From Bin16 sp965206315 (GTDB taxonomy: Bacteria > Chloroflexota > Dehalococcoidia > Lucifugimonadales > Australimonadaceae), in NCBI GenBank assembly GCA_965206315.1, contig OZ242210.1, positions 992,001-1,056,000 of the forward strand: a stretch of 64,000 nucleotides of DNA, given 5' to 3'. The translations under genes and the position numbers were made by a program. Positions 25,937 to 35,233 of this stretch are shown here, in pieces (position 1 is the first letter of the stretch; each line of letters begins with the position of its first letter). The notes beneath the pieces were generated by a model. It saw nothing but the letters and a program-made list of their open reading frames with translations, was not told the origin of the DNA and ran no database searches.

Positions 25937-26401
25937 ATGATCGAGTCTCCCGGCGGTACGAGAAAGGCCAGCCGAGGCCGCAGGAACAGGCCGCAGCGCC
26001 AGGGGCGCGTGCTAGCACTCCAGGTGCTGTACGAGCACGACCTCACGGGGCACGAGTGGCGCTCGGCGCTTGAAGCACGCGCAGACGAGTTGCACGCCTC
26101 ACCCGAGGCTGTTGCCTTCGCTGAGGGCTGTGTCGAAGGCGTGGTCAGCGACCAGAGTCAGTTCGACGCCCTCATTCGGCGGCACGAACCCCTCTGGCCC
26201 ATCGAACAACTCGCTGCCGTCGACCGGGCTGTTCTCCGGCTGGGGCTCTTCGAACTGGCGGACGGTTCACCAACACCTCCGCTGGTGGCCATCAACGAAG
26301 CCGTGGAACTGGCCAAGACCTTTGGGAGCGAAGGCTCCGCCAGGTTCGTGAATGGCGTGCTTGGGGCATCGTTCAACGAGCGGGAACAACAGAACACATA
26401 A
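25937..26401 (+). CDS. nusB: Transcription antitermination protein NusB
   Basis: 154 residues with a basic RGRRNRPQRQGRVLALQVLYEHD start typical of NusB and the conserved PLVAINEAVELAKTFGSEGSARFVNGVLGA C-terminal helix region (about 115-145). NusB binds boxA RNA with S10 in rRNA antitermination. It lies between fabD and acpP, an unusual position. The first ~15 residues are likely flexible and the exact start is uncertain, as no clear Shine-Dalgarno is seen. Confidence 0.93.
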   Translation: MIESPGGTRKASRGRRNRPQRQGRVLALQVLYEHDLTGHEWRSALEARADELHASPEAVAFAEGCVEGVVSDQSQFDALIRRHEPLWPIEQLAAVDRAVLRLGLFELADGSPTPPLVAINEAVELAKTFGSEGSARFVNGVLGASFNEREQQNT

Positions 26402-26416
26402 CTGCTGAGGAAGGCA

Positions 26417-26674
26417 ATGGCGACCGTTTACGACCGTGTGAAGAACGTAGTGGTGGACAGGCTCGGGGTGGAGGAGAGCGCCATCGCGATGGAGGCCTCC
26501 TTCGTCGACGACCTCAACGCCGACTCTCTCGACCTCGTAGAACTCATCATGGCATTTGAGGAAGAGTTCTCCGACGGGGACACCACCCTCAAGATATCCG
26601 ACGAAGACGCGGAACAGATCCGGACCATCCAGAACGCCGTCGACTTCATCAAGAGCAAGGGCGTTTCCGACTGA
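26417..26674 (+). CDS. acpP: Acyl carrier protein
   Basis: 85 residues, acidic, four-helix. The phosphopantetheine site is Ser in LNADSLDLVELIMAFEEEF (about 35-42). Loop 3 carries a few extra residues (SDGDTTLKISDEDAEQ) compared with the usual IPDEDAE, but the fold should stand. AGGAAGGC before the ATG. Co-transcribed with nusB and udg by spacing. Confidence 0.96.
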   Translation: MATVYDRVKNVVVDRLGVEESAIAMEASFVDDLNADSLDLVELIMAFEEEFSDGDTTLKISDEDAEQIRTIQNAVDFIKSKGVSD

Positions 26675-26684
26675 CAGGACGCCT

Positions 26685-27305
26685 GTGGCTGATCTCCTAG
26701 CACTCCACCAGCAGATACACACCTGCCAGGAATGTGCTCTCCATCGCGCACGGACGAACGCCGTGCCCGGAGAAGGTGCGCCCGATGCCTCCCTCATGTT
26801 CATCGGCGAGGGCCCGGGCTTCAATGAAGACCGTCAGGGCAGGCCGTTCGTCGGTCCTGCAGGTCAATTCCTCGACGAGCTGCTGCTATCCATCGGGTTG
26901 AAGCGTGAGGACGTGTTCATCACCAACATGGTGAAGTGCCGCCCTCCCAACAACCGCGACCCTTTCCCGGGCGAGATCAGCTCCTGCTCCCGTTACCTGG
27001 ACGCCCAGATAGACTCGATCAAACCCGCTGTAATCGTTCCACTCGGGCGTCACGCTCTTGCTCGGTGGTTCCCGAGGGACTCCATCAGCAAAGTGCGCGC
27101 GAGGCCGCGCGTGTTCGACGGCATCACCATCTTTCCGCTCTACCACCCGGCCGCAGCGCTGCACAACGGCGCGCTCCGCGCCACTATCGAAGCCGACTTC
27201 GCGAAACTCGGTGCACTCCTCAGAGAGCGTGAGGCGCACGGGGCGCCGGGCGAGGACGACGCGCAGGACGAGGCCGGCGGCTCCCAGCAGTTGAGCATGT
27301 TCTAA
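26685..27305 (+). CDS. Uracil-DNA glycosylase, family 4 (Fe-S)
   Basis: 206 residues from GTG at 26685, ten bases after acpP. Four cysteines for a 4Fe-4S cluster: CQEC (14-17) and VKCRPP/SSCSRY. GEGPGFNEDRQGRPFVGPAG is the family 4 motif A; LYHPAA provides the catalytic-loop His. Removes uracil from DNA. The last ~25 residues are acidic and end QQLSMF, which resembles a beta-clamp-binding peptide (QLSLF type), an inference. Confidence 0.92.
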   Translation: MADLLALHQQIHTCQECALHRARTNAVPGEGAPDASLMFIGEGPGFNEDRQGRPFVGPAGQFLDELLLSIGLKREDVFITNMVKCRPPNNRDPFPGEISSCSRYLDAQIDSIKPAVIVPLGRHALARWFPRDSISKVRARPRVFDGITIFPLYHPAAALHNGALRATIEADFAKLGALLREREAHGAPGEDDAQDEAGGSQQLSMF

Positions 27306-27307
27306 CG

Positions 27308-28963
27308 ATGCCTCATCCCATCCGCATCGTTCCCATTGGCGGCCTGGGCGAAGTGGGCAAGAACATGCTGTGCGTCGAGTACGGCAATGACATCGTCGTC
27401 ATCGACGCGGGCCTCATGTTCCCCAAGCAGGAGATGCTGGGGATAGACCTCGTGCTCCCGGACATCTCCTATCTGACGGCCAACGCCGAGCACGTGCGAG
27501 CGATCCTGATCACTCACGGACACGAGGACCACACTGGGGCTCTCCCATACGTCCTGCGCGAACTGAACGTCCCCATCTATGCTCCTCCCCTCGCCCACGA
27601 TCTGATCGAGGTGAAGCTCCGCCAACACCGGATCGGTGATTACGAACTTCACGAGGTCGATGCAGGTAGCACGCTCGATTTCGGAACGGTTCACGCCGAG
27701 TACTTCCGCGTCTGCCACAGCATCCCGGACGCGTGCGGCATCGCCCTGCGCACTCCGGCCGGCCTCATCGTCCACACCGGCGACTTCAAGATAGATCACA
27801 CTCCGGCGGACGGACGCCCCACTGACCTGCAACGCCTCGCCGAATTCGGCAGCGAGGGTGTCCTGCTGCTCCTGTCCGACTCGACATACGCCGAGGTGCC
27901 CGGCTACACGCCGTCAGAGAGTGTCGTGGCGTCCGCGCTCGACCACGTCATAGCCGACGCTCCGGGCCGAGTGCTCATCGCCACGTTCGCATCCCTGATC
28001 GCGCGAGTGCAGCAGGTGCTGGACGCTGCGGTGAAACACGGAAGAAAGGTCGCCCCTGCAGGGCGTTCCATGGTTGACAACGTCAACATGGCTGTGGCGA
28101 ACGGCTACATCAAGGCACCGCCCGGCGTGCTGCTCGATCTCCAGGCCCTGAGTGCTCTCCCTCACGAGCAGCAGGTAATCGTCTTGACCGGCGCGCAGGG
28201 CGAGCCGCTCTCTGTTCTCTCCCGGGTTGCCAACAACGCCAATCGCGACATCGAGGTCCACGAGAACGACACGGTCGTCATCTCCGCAACCGCGATACCG
28301 GGTAACGAGACAGTTATAGCCACTGTTGTGGACAACCTCACGCGGCGCGGCGCCAGGGTGCTCACACGCCGAACGTCCCCCGGCGTCCACGTCCCCGGCC
28401 ACGGCAGCCAGGAAGAGCTCAAACTGATGCTCCGCCTCATCAAGCCGCGCTACTTCGTGCCCGTGCACGGTGAGTACCGGATGCTTGCCGCGCACGCAGA
28501 CCTCGCCATACAGACCGACATCGCTCCCGAGAACGTCTTCATCCTCGAAGACGGCGACGTGCTGGAACTGGACGAAGCCGGCGCGAAGCTCGCCGAACCC
28601 ATCCAGGCTGGCCACGTCTACGTCGACGGGCTGCGCACGTGGGACGTCGGAGAGGCCGTGCTGCGCGACCGGCGGATGCTCTCGCGCGACGGGTTCGTCG
28701 TCGTGGTCGTTCCCGTAGACCACGCGACGAGCAGGGTCTACGGCGAGCCGGAGATCGTATCGAGCGGTTTCACCGCGCCCGAAGAGGCGGAGGATCTGAT
28801 GGAGCGCGCCGCCGCGGTAGTCGTCGAGGCGCTCCGCGCGCCGAACCTCGACCCGCTCAACGAGGACCACGTGAACGACCGCGTGCGCGAGGCGCTGAGC
28901 CGCTTCCTGTACAGGGAGACGCGCAGCCGCCCCATGATCATCACCGTCCCGCTGGAAGTTTGA
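27308..28963 (+). CDS. rnj: Ribonuclease J
   Basis: 551 residues. Metallo-beta-lactamase core with HGHEDHTGALPYVL (about 73-86), a second-His region (HTGDFKID), beta-CASP domain and a C-terminal domain. RNase J has 5'-to-3' exo- and endonuclease activity in mRNA decay and rRNA maturation. The normal length and GGLGEVGKNM opening match. The ATG follows the udg stop by two bases, indicating coupling. Confidence 0.95.
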   Translation: MPHPIRIVPIGGLGEVGKNMLCVEYGNDIVVIDAGLMFPKQEMLGIDLVLPDISYLTANAEHVRAILITHGHEDHTGALPYVLRELNVPIYAPPLAHDLIEVKLRQHRIGDYELHEVDAGSTLDFGTVHAEYFRVCHSIPDACGIALRTPAGLIVHTGDFKIDHTPADGRPTDLQRLAEFGSEGVLLLLSDSTYAEVPGYTPSESVVASALDHVIADAPGRVLIATFASLIARVQQVLDAAVKHGRKVAPAGRSMVDNVNMAVANGYIKAPPGVLLDLQALSALPHEQQVIVLTGAQGEPLSVLSRVANNANRDIEVHENDTVVISATAIPGNETVIATVVDNLTRRGARVLTRRTSPGVHVPGHGSQEELKLMLRLIKPRYFVPVHGEYRMLAAHADLAIQTDIAPENVFILEDGDVLELDEAGAKLAEPIQAGHVYVDGLRTWDVGEAVLRDRRMLSRDGFVVVVVPVDHATSRVYGEPEIVSSGFTAPEEAEDLMERAAAVVVEALRAPNLDPLNEDHVNDRVREALSRFLYRETRSRPMIITVPLEV

Positions 28964-29055
28964 GCCTTCCCCGGCCTGCCTCACTGCGCCATCTCTTCAT
29001 AATCTACAAGCCAATCTGGCTCACAACCGCAACGCGCCTGATTAAAGTCGGGCGG

Positions 29056-31632
29056 GTGAGAAATCGCATCGCTTCACTGCTGTTCAACCAGGTCGGTGTC
29101 CTTCTCGGCCTCATCGTCGTAGCCTTCGTGGCGTACGTCATCATCGGACAGCCCACCTGGGCCATAGACCCACTGCGCAATGCAACATCCGATGTTCTCG
29201 GCGGTATGGGCGCAGGACTGGTCCTGTTGCTGGTCTGGGCCGGTTGGATGGCTTGGGTATTCTCCCGCGGGTTCAGGTATCTCATACGGAAGTGGCGTTA
29301 CGTGCTCGGCTTGAGCTTCCTCCTGGCAGGAGCGTTCGCTATCCTCTCTTATTTCCATTGGTCGTTCCCCCTCATCGGAGAGGCTCCGCTGGGAGGCGAT
29401 CTCGGCGGCCAGTTGCGCGGCTCCTACGGATCACTCGGTCTCTTCCGCACGATCGTCCTCATCACACTCGGGGCGTGGCTCGTGGCACCTGTCCTGTTCA
29501 ACCACGCAGCAGTGTGGATGGGACGCGGCGTACTCGCGACGAGCAGGGGCATCGGCAGCGGTGTGAACCGCATCCGTCACCGTGACCAGGGAGCGGTCAT
29601 GCAGGAGGTCGACGATTACCTCGCCTCCAACGCAGCAGCATCGCGGGCAGCGCAGATGGACACGTTGCGTGCTGCGGACGAATACCGCCGAAGCACCACT
29701 CCTCATCGCGGCCTCGCATACATGGAGCCAACCTCCCCCAGGCCGGTAGCCCCTCGCCCTGTAGAGCCGGAGAGCAGGCCTGAACAGAAGTCCGACCTGT
29801 GGCCGGGCCTGAAGACCACTGACCCGGGCGCACCGGAGCAGCAGCCCTCCACAGCGGCAACAGCCACGATAGCGCCTCCCTCTGTCGAGAACGCGACGGA
29901 CATAGGGGCCGCCACTGCCTACGAGACTGAATCGCCGCGCGCACCCGAGGAAGCGCACGCAACCGATGACCTCTGCGTCAACGGCACCCTCCAGGCGGAC
30001 GTGGAAGAGACGCTGGCCCTCGCAGTTCCGATAGAGACGCCCTGGGGCGAGATCACTATCGCGGCGGAGCAATCCGCTCCCGAGCCCGAGGCGCCCCGGG
30101 CTGTCCCTGCTGTCGCACCCAGCCCTCTCCCGCCCCTCGAACTCCTTGCCGCGCCGGTAGCTGCCGGGAGTATCACCGAGGAGCATCTCGTCACCGCCGC
30201 GCTCATCGAGGAGACGCTCGCACAGCACGGCGTTGAGGTAAGCGTATCGGAGATACGGCCCGGCCCCAGCGTAACGATGTTCGGCATCGTGCCTGGCTGG
30301 AACCGCAAGGCGATGTCCGCACGGGCGAGGGCGCTCGCGGAGCAGGAAGACAACCAGGTCCAGATGGAGGTGCGGAACCGCGTCAAGGTCGACAGCATCC
30401 TAGCACGGGAGAAAGACCTTGCACTCGCGCTCGCCGCCCCCACCCTCCGTATCCAGGCACCCGTCCCCGGCGAATCGCTCGTCGGCGTAGAGATGCCCAA
30501 CAAGTCCTCCTCCATGGTGACCATCCGTACCGTGATGGAATCCCCCGAATATGAACGGATGCTCACCGGCGGAGGTCTGCCCGTGGCGCTTGGCCTGGCC
30601 TCCGCCGGCGAGCCCGTTGCCCTTGATCTGCTCAAGATGCCGCACCTGCTCATCGCAGGCGCAACGGGCAGCGGAAAGAGCGTCTGCATCAACACCATCA
30701 TCTCGTCCATCATCTGCCATCAGGATCCCGCCAAGGTTCGGATGCTCCTCGTAGACCCGAAGCGCGTGGAACTCACGCCCTACAACGGCATCCCCCACCT
30801 CGTGACGCCGGTTGTCGTCGACCCGGATAAGGTCGTCCGCCTGCTCAAGGGCGCCATCCAGGAGATGATGCGCCGCTACAAGCTGCTGGAAGAAGCAGGA
30901 GCGCGAAACATCGCCTCCTACAACCGCAACCCGCGCGCCACCGAGGAGATGCCGTACTTCGTCATCTGCATCGACGAGCTGGCAGACCTGATGATGACCG
31001 CCTCTTTCGACGTCGAGCAATCGCTCTGCCGCCTCGCCCAGTTGGGCCGGGCGACGGGCATCCACCTCATCGTTGCCACGCAGCGCCCCTCCGTGGACGT
31101 ACTCACCGGACTCATCAAGGCCAACTTCCCTAGCCGCATCGCCTTCGCGGTCGCCTCGCAGGTCGACTCACGCACCATCCTCGATTCCGCAGGCGCTGAG
31201 CGCCTCCTTGGCCGCGGTGACATGCTGTTCATCTCCTCGGACTCCCCGAAGCCCAAGCGCGTGCAGGGCGTCTTCATATCCGAGGACGAGAGCGCAGCCC
31301 TCAGCGAACACTGGCGGCAACTGCCCCCCAACGCCAACCTGCCGGAGATCCCGCTGGAGAACATGGCGCGAGAAGCCGAGACCGCAGCGGCCGAGAGCGC
31401 GGGCGACGGGGGTGATTTCGATGAGGGCGACTCCCTCTACGAACGCGCGCTGCAGGTCGCGGCCGCCAACCGGCAGCTCTCCACGTCGCTGCTCCAGCGC
31501 AGACTGCGCATCGGCTACCCTCGCGCCGCACGGCTCATGGACCAGCTGGAGGAAGAGGGCATCGTTGCCGCCTCCGGCGAGCCGGGCAAGCCTCGTGAAG
31601 TCATCTACCTCCCCGACGAAGAAGTAGCCTGA
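29056..31632 (+). CDS. ftsK: DNA translocase FtsK/SpoIIIE
   Basis: 858 residues from GTG at 29056. About four membrane helices in the first 170 residues, a Pro/Ala/Glu linker to about 360, then the motor: alpha region VSEIRPGPSVTMFGIVPG, Walker A GATGSGKSVCINT near 535, MLLVDPKRVELTPYNGIPHL, CIDELADLMM Walker B, LIVATQRPSVDVLTG, and a gamma winged helix (LSTSLLQRRLRIGYPRAARLMDQLEE) that reads KOPS-type sites. Pumps chromosome DNA through the septum. The start is uncertain because no ATG lies between the rnj stop and the first helix. Confidence 0.94.
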   Translation: MRNRIASLLFNQVGVLLGLIVVAFVAYVIIGQPTWAIDPLRNATSDVLGGMGAGLVLLLVWAGWMAWVFSRGFRYLIRKWRYVLGLSFLLAGAFAILSYFHWSFPLIGEAPLGGDLGGQLRGSYGSLGLFRTIVLITLGAWLVAPVLFNHAAVWMGRGVLATSRGIGSGVNRIRHRDQGAVMQEVDDYLASNAAASRAAQMDTLRAADEYRRSTTPHRGLAYMEPTSPRPVAPRPVEPESRPEQKSDLWPGLKTTDPGAPEQQPSTAATATIAPPSVENATDIGAATAYETESPRAPEEAHATDDLCVNGTLQADVEETLALAVPIETPWGEITIAAEQSAPEPEAPRAVPAVAPSPLPPLELLAAPVAAGSITEEHLVTAALIEETLAQHGVEVSVSEIRPGPSVTMFGIVPGWNRKAMSARARALAEQEDNQVQMEVRNRVKVDSILAREKDLALALAAPTLRIQAPVPGESLVGVEMPNKSSSMVTIRTVMESPEYERMLTGGGLPVALGLASAGEPVALDLLKMPHLLIAGATGSGKSVCINTIISSIICHQDPAKVRMLLVDPKRVELTPYNGIPHLVTPVVVDPDKVVRLLKGAIQEMMRRYKLLEEAGARNIASYNRNPRATEEMPYFVICIDELADLMMTASFDVEQSLCRLAQLGRATGIHLIVATQRPSVDVLTGLIKANFPSRIAFAVASQVDSRTILDSAGAERLLGRGDMLFISSDSPKPKRVQGVFISEDESAALSEHWRQLPPNANLPEIPLENMAREAETAAAESAGDGGDFDEGDSLYERALQVAAANRQLSTSLLQRRLRIGYPRAARLMDQLEEEGIVAASGEPGKPREVIYLPDEEVA

Positions 31633-31730
31633 CTTTCCCCTCGTCTCATTGGACCCCGCGCGGCGCGTCATGAGTCACGCTTGCCGCTTCTGCTAGAATC
31701 TCCTCATACAGGCGGGAGGAGAGTGACGCC

Positions 31731-32045
31731 ATGGCCGCTGAAGTAACGGTGGAAGAAGTAACCGAGGCGCTGAAGGACGTGTACGACCCCGAGATCCCGG
31801 TGAACGTCGTCGACCTCGGCCTCATCTACGGCATCGAAGTGGACGACGACAGCAACGTCCACGTCGACATGACCCTCACCGCCGCCGGATGCAGCATGGG
31901 GCCGTTCATCGCACAGCAGGCCGAATGGGCCATCGCCGACATCGACGGGGTCAGAGACGTGAACGTCGAGATCTCGTTCGACCCGCCGTGGTCGCCCGAC
32001 CGCATCACCGAAGACGGGCGCAAGCTGCTCGGCCTCGACGACTAA
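31731..32045 (+). CDS. MIP18/DUF59-family iron-sulfur assembly protein (SufT-like)
   Basis: 104 residues. ALKDVYDPEIPVNVVDLGLIYGI and TLTAAGCSMGPFIAQQAE are the DUF59 signature with its single conserved Cys. These proteins help Fe-S cluster maturation. A TAGAAT about 35 bases upstream and GGGAGGAG before the ATG mark a promoter and ribosome-binding site. The Mrp ATPase gene follows, a frequent pairing. Confidence 0.9.
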   Translation: MAAEVTVEEVTEALKDVYDPEIPVNVVDLGLIYGIEVDDDSNVHVDMTLTAAGCSMGPFIAQQAEWAIADIDGVRDVNVEISFDPPWSPDRITEDGRKLLGLDD

Positions 32046-32107
32046 CCGCGACCGGCCGCGTAACGCTGGGCATACGGGGCCGCGCCCCGGGAAGGCAGCA
32101 CGCCCCG

Positions 32108-32950
32108 ATGACGATGAGTGAAGAGCAGCGGCAGGCGCGCCTGGCGCAGATCAAGCGCCAGTGGGAGCAGCGCCGCGCCATCAGCCGGTCGCTCGGCAAG
32201 ATCAAGACCAAGATCGGCGTCTACAGCGCCAAGGGCGGCGTCGGCAAGACCACCGTCGCGGTCAACCTCGCGGCCTACCTCGCGGAGAAGGGCTATACGG
32301 TCGGCCTGCTCGACGCCGACATCGATACCCCCAACGCACCTGAAGTGCTCGGCAGCGACGCCCACCCGGAGGCCGCGGACGGGCGTATCAAGCCCGCGGA
32401 AGCCTTCGGTGTGAAGGCCGTCTCCATGTCCTATTTCCAGCAGGACCCGGAAGAGGCCATCATCTGGCGCGGCCCCATGATCCACAACGCCATCAACCAG
32501 TTCCTGCAGATGACCGACTGGGGCGAGATCGACTTCCTCGTCGTCGACATGCCGCCCGGCACGTCGGACGCTCCCCTCACCGTCATGCAGGTGCTGACGA
32601 TGGACGGCTTCGTCGTCGTGACCACGCCGCAGAGCCTCGCCGCGCTGGACGCCAAGCGCTCCATCAACATGATCCGCAAGCTGAACGTCGAGGTGCTCGG
32701 CGTCGTGGAGAACTACGTGGGCGAGGTGTTCGGCTCGGGAGCGGGTCGCGTACTCGCAACTGACCTCTCCCTGCCCTTCCTCGGCGAGGTCGCCCTGCGC
32801 GCCGACTACCGGGACGACTCGCAGCCCACGGTGCTCGGCAGTGCCGACGTCCACGCCGAGTACGACGCCATCTGGGCCGCACTCGAAGAGCGCCTCACCG
32901 CACTCGAAGCGATGCCGGAGCAGCAGGCCACCGACGCGCCCGCTTCCTAG
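32108..32950 (+). CDS. Mrp/ApbC-type Fe-S carrier P-loop ATPase
   Basis: 280 residues. An N-terminal Arg/Gln-rich helix is followed by the deviant Walker A SAKGGVGKTTVAVNLA (about 40-55), LLDADIDTPN, VVDMPPGTSDAPLTVMQ and TTPQSLAALDAKRSINM, all Mrp/NBP35 features. The usual C-terminal CxxC that binds the bridging cluster is missing: the region reads ENYVGEVFGSGAG where ENMSxFxCPxC is normal. It may therefore work with the preceding DUF59 protein as cluster holder. Confidence 0.88.
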   Translation: MTMSEEQRQARLAQIKRQWEQRRAISRSLGKIKTKIGVYSAKGGVGKTTVAVNLAAYLAEKGYTVGLLDADIDTPNAPEVLGSDAHPEAADGRIKPAEAFGVKAVSMSYFQQDPEEAIIWRGPMIHNAINQFLQMTDWGEIDFLVVDMPPGTSDAPLTVMQVLTMDGFVVVTTPQSLAALDAKRSINMIRKLNVEVLGVVENYVGEVFGSGAGRVLATDLSLPFLGEVALRADYRDDSQPTVLGSADVHAEYDAIWAALEERLTALEAMPEQQATDAPAS

Positions 32951-32980
32951 CCCAACTTCCACGTAAACTCCTCAGTTATT

Positions 32981-34198
32981 TCAATCGGAGCGTTCAACAG
33001 TGTCTGCATCTCTTTCTTGTCTAATGATGAATTCGTCAAGAAGAGGGACGGCCAATGAGTACCGGCTCCACCGGTTCTTGTAGATGAGCCCCGCGTCTCC
33101 TAACGCAGCAAGCATCTGGTTTACATGGCTAGAACTAAATGGGCGTGGAGAATGCTTGGATGCTTCCACTATGTCTTGAACAGTAAACTCCTCTCCTGCA
33201 TTCTTAAGATGAGCAATGATTATCAAGAGGTCGCGCTGTCTGTCCGTGGCTCTCGCCCATCGTCCTGCGAAGAAATCCGCATCTAGTTTTCTCATAATGT
33301 CGGCCATGGGGATGGAGGCCTTCGGTGTAACTGCCCAAATATCAAATGCTTCCTTGCAAATATATTGGATAAAGTATGGGTAACCCTTGCTTGTTTCGTA
33401 GATGAGATCGATAGACTGTTCTGTGAATCGTGTGGGTGAACTCGCCTCTGTTATCGGCCGTATGATGGCTTCTTTGCAATCCGATTTTGTCAGTCTATCA
33501 AGCATCACCACCCGAAACATGCGTTCCGCAAATGTTCTGGCTTCCACAAGCTTAGGAAAGAGCGTAGGCAGACCAGCTAGTGCAAGCATAAAAGGAATCC
33601 CTCTCCTTTGAATAGACTGGAATACGTCTAGTAGCATTGATAGAGGATATTCTTCCTTACCAGGATGATTAGTTAGGTTCTGCGCTTCATCATAGGCGAA
33701 GACAATGCCGGGTATATCATGTGGTTGAACAGCGGACCAGACAGTCTCTAGGAGCGCAGCAAGTTTATCAGACGAGAGTCCGGGAGTTTCGTTCCAAACT
33801 GTCAATAGCGCCTCATAATCTAGTGTCTGGGGTACGGTCTCTGTTCGGATAGCTAGCCCCATACGCCGAACCTGTTGTTCACCTGTACTAAATGTAGATG
33901 TCGCTACCGCGAGGTCAGTGCACAACCGCACAGCTAGGTTCGTTTCACTCAGACTTGATGCCTCGGACAGGTCATTCCACACCCAAAGCCATCTACTTTG
34001 TATGGCGATAGGCTTAAATGTATCCAAGAGGACTGTCTTGCCAACGCCACGAAGGCCAGTCAGGATAAGATTGTCCGCAACGACCTTCTGCTCCAACAGA
34101 CGCCTAAACTCTTGTGTCTGCTGTTCTCGTCCTGCCAAGTAAGGAGGAGGATGCCCTGCACCTGGGCGGAACGGATTCAAGAACGATGTCTGTGTCAT
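32981..34198 (-). CDS. AAA+ ATPase with C-terminal winged helix (AT-rich, probably acquired)
   Basis: 405 residues. Walker A GLRGVGKT at about 48-55, Walker B with sensor IVFAYDEAQN near 172-181, then a helical lid and a C-terminal winged helix (EEFTVQDIVEASKHSPRPFSSSHVNQMLAALGDAGLI). The architecture resembles STAND/ORC-like single ATPases found sporadically in bacterial genomes. Its AT-richer codons differ sharply from mrp on the left and the exported-protein gene on the right, so recent transfer is likely. No partner gene is present. Function unknown. Confidence 0.8.
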   Translation of the reverse strand: MTQTSFLNPFRPGAGHPPPYLAGREQQTQEFRRLLEQKVVADNLILTGLRGVGKTVLLDTFKPIAIQSRWLWVWNDLSEASSLSETNLAVRLCTDLAVATSTFSTGEQQVRRMGLAIRTETVPQTLDYEALLTVWNETPGLSSDKLAALLETVWSAVQPHDIPGIVFAYDEAQNLTNHPGKEEYPLSMLLDVFQSIQRRGIPFMLALAGLPTLFPKLVEARTFAERMFRVVMLDRLTKSDCKEAIIRPITEASSPTRFTEQSIDLIYETSKGYPYFIQYICKEAFDIWAVTPKASIPMADIMRKLDADFFAGRWARATDRQRDLLIIIAHLKNAGEEFTVQDIVEASKHSPRPFSSSHVNQMLAALGDAGLIYKNRWSRYSLAVPLLDEFIIRQERDADTVERSD

Positions 34199-34262
34199 AG
34201 GGTAATATCCTTTACCTCGAATGAGCCTCTTGTCTAAATTTATACTTTCTCGTAACTCTTTG

Positions 34263-35231
34263 TCAACGTCTCACCTCGCCCCGTCTGCTGCGCTGGCTCT
34301 CGATGACCGCCTGCACCAGCTCCTCCGCCTCGCCACGGGACGACGCAACTGTAAAGTAGAGCGTCCGCCCGTAGCGTTTCGCCGTCAGGTGCCACTCATC
34401 GTCTAACGAGCGGTAGTGCGCCTCCTCGCCATCCAGCATTATCGTTTCGAGCCGCGCCGCTGAGACGACGCGTCCCCACAGCGCCCCTACGAGGAATGCG
34501 GGGTAGCTCGATTCCGCGACCACGATGATGCCGGCGCCTGTGCCGCGAAGCACGTCCGAGTTGATCTCGGGCGGCACATCACCGAACTCTCCGTACAGCC
34601 CGAACGACGCCACGTTCATACGGGCAAGCCGCAGCGCTGAGCCGAGCCCGCCCGCTTCCACACCCAGCTCTCCGAGCGTTCTGTCGAGCAGGTCTTCCCG
34701 GTTCCGGATGAAGCCGAGCGCCAGCAACGGCGACGGCGGGTCGTCCGGCAGCAACAGCCAGCCTCTCCACGGGACAGGCTCATGTTCCGCCCACGGCACG
34801 CGGTCCTCTTCTCCCCATGCGGAGCGTACCGTGTCCGCCCAGGCGTCGTCCGGCTTCCCGAACCACAGGGTACTCCCGTGCGTTCGTGCCCAGATGTCCG
34901 CTTCGAGCGCGTCCGCCGCCTCGGAAACTTCCTCAGCATCAGCGAACTCAACTCGCGCCGCGTACTCGCGCACCGGATCGATCGCCACACCCTCGAAACG
35001 GACGACACGCACCTCCGATTCCCGCCCGTCCGGGGCGCGGATGGCAACTGCCGAGGGGTGCTGAGGCGTTATAAAGATCGCCGCGTTCATGGAAACGTCC
35101 GGCGCGTCCCACTCGTCGAACGGGGGAGGCAGGGCCTTGCCCGGCACGGCAGCATCGTTCCAGTTGAGGAGGGCGAAGGCGACCGTCGCAAAGAGCAGTA
35201 CCCCGAGCAGGAAACAGAGCCTTCGACGCAT
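34263..35231 (-). CDS. Exported or membrane-anchored hypothetical protein
   Basis: 322 residues, one N-terminal hydrophobic helix (RRRLCFLLGVLLFATVAFALL, 2-22) without lipobox, so probably an anchor or uncleaved signal. The rest is soluble and acidic with Trp-rich segments (WAEHEPVPWRGWLL). I do not recognise a family. The gene starts two bases after the uvrB stop and is the last of the leftward run. Loss-of-Met codon use is as in neighbours, so it is native. Confidence 0.7.
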   Translation of the reverse strand: MRRRLCFLLGVLLFATVAFALLNWNDAAVPGKALPPPFDEWDAPDVSMNAAIFITPQHPSAVAIRAPDGRESEVRVVRFEGVAIDPVREYAARVEFADAEEVSEAADALEADIWARTHGSTLWFGKPDDAWADTVRSAWGEEDRVPWAEHEPVPWRGWLLLPDDPPSPLLALGFIRNREDLLDRTLGELGVEAGGLGSALRLARMNVASFGLYGEFGDVPPEINSDVLRGTGAGIIVVAESSYPAFLVGALWGRVVSAARLETIMLDGEEAHYRSLDDEWHLTAKRYGRTLYFTVASSRGEAEELVQAVIESQRSRRGEVRR

Positions 35232-35233
35232 CC

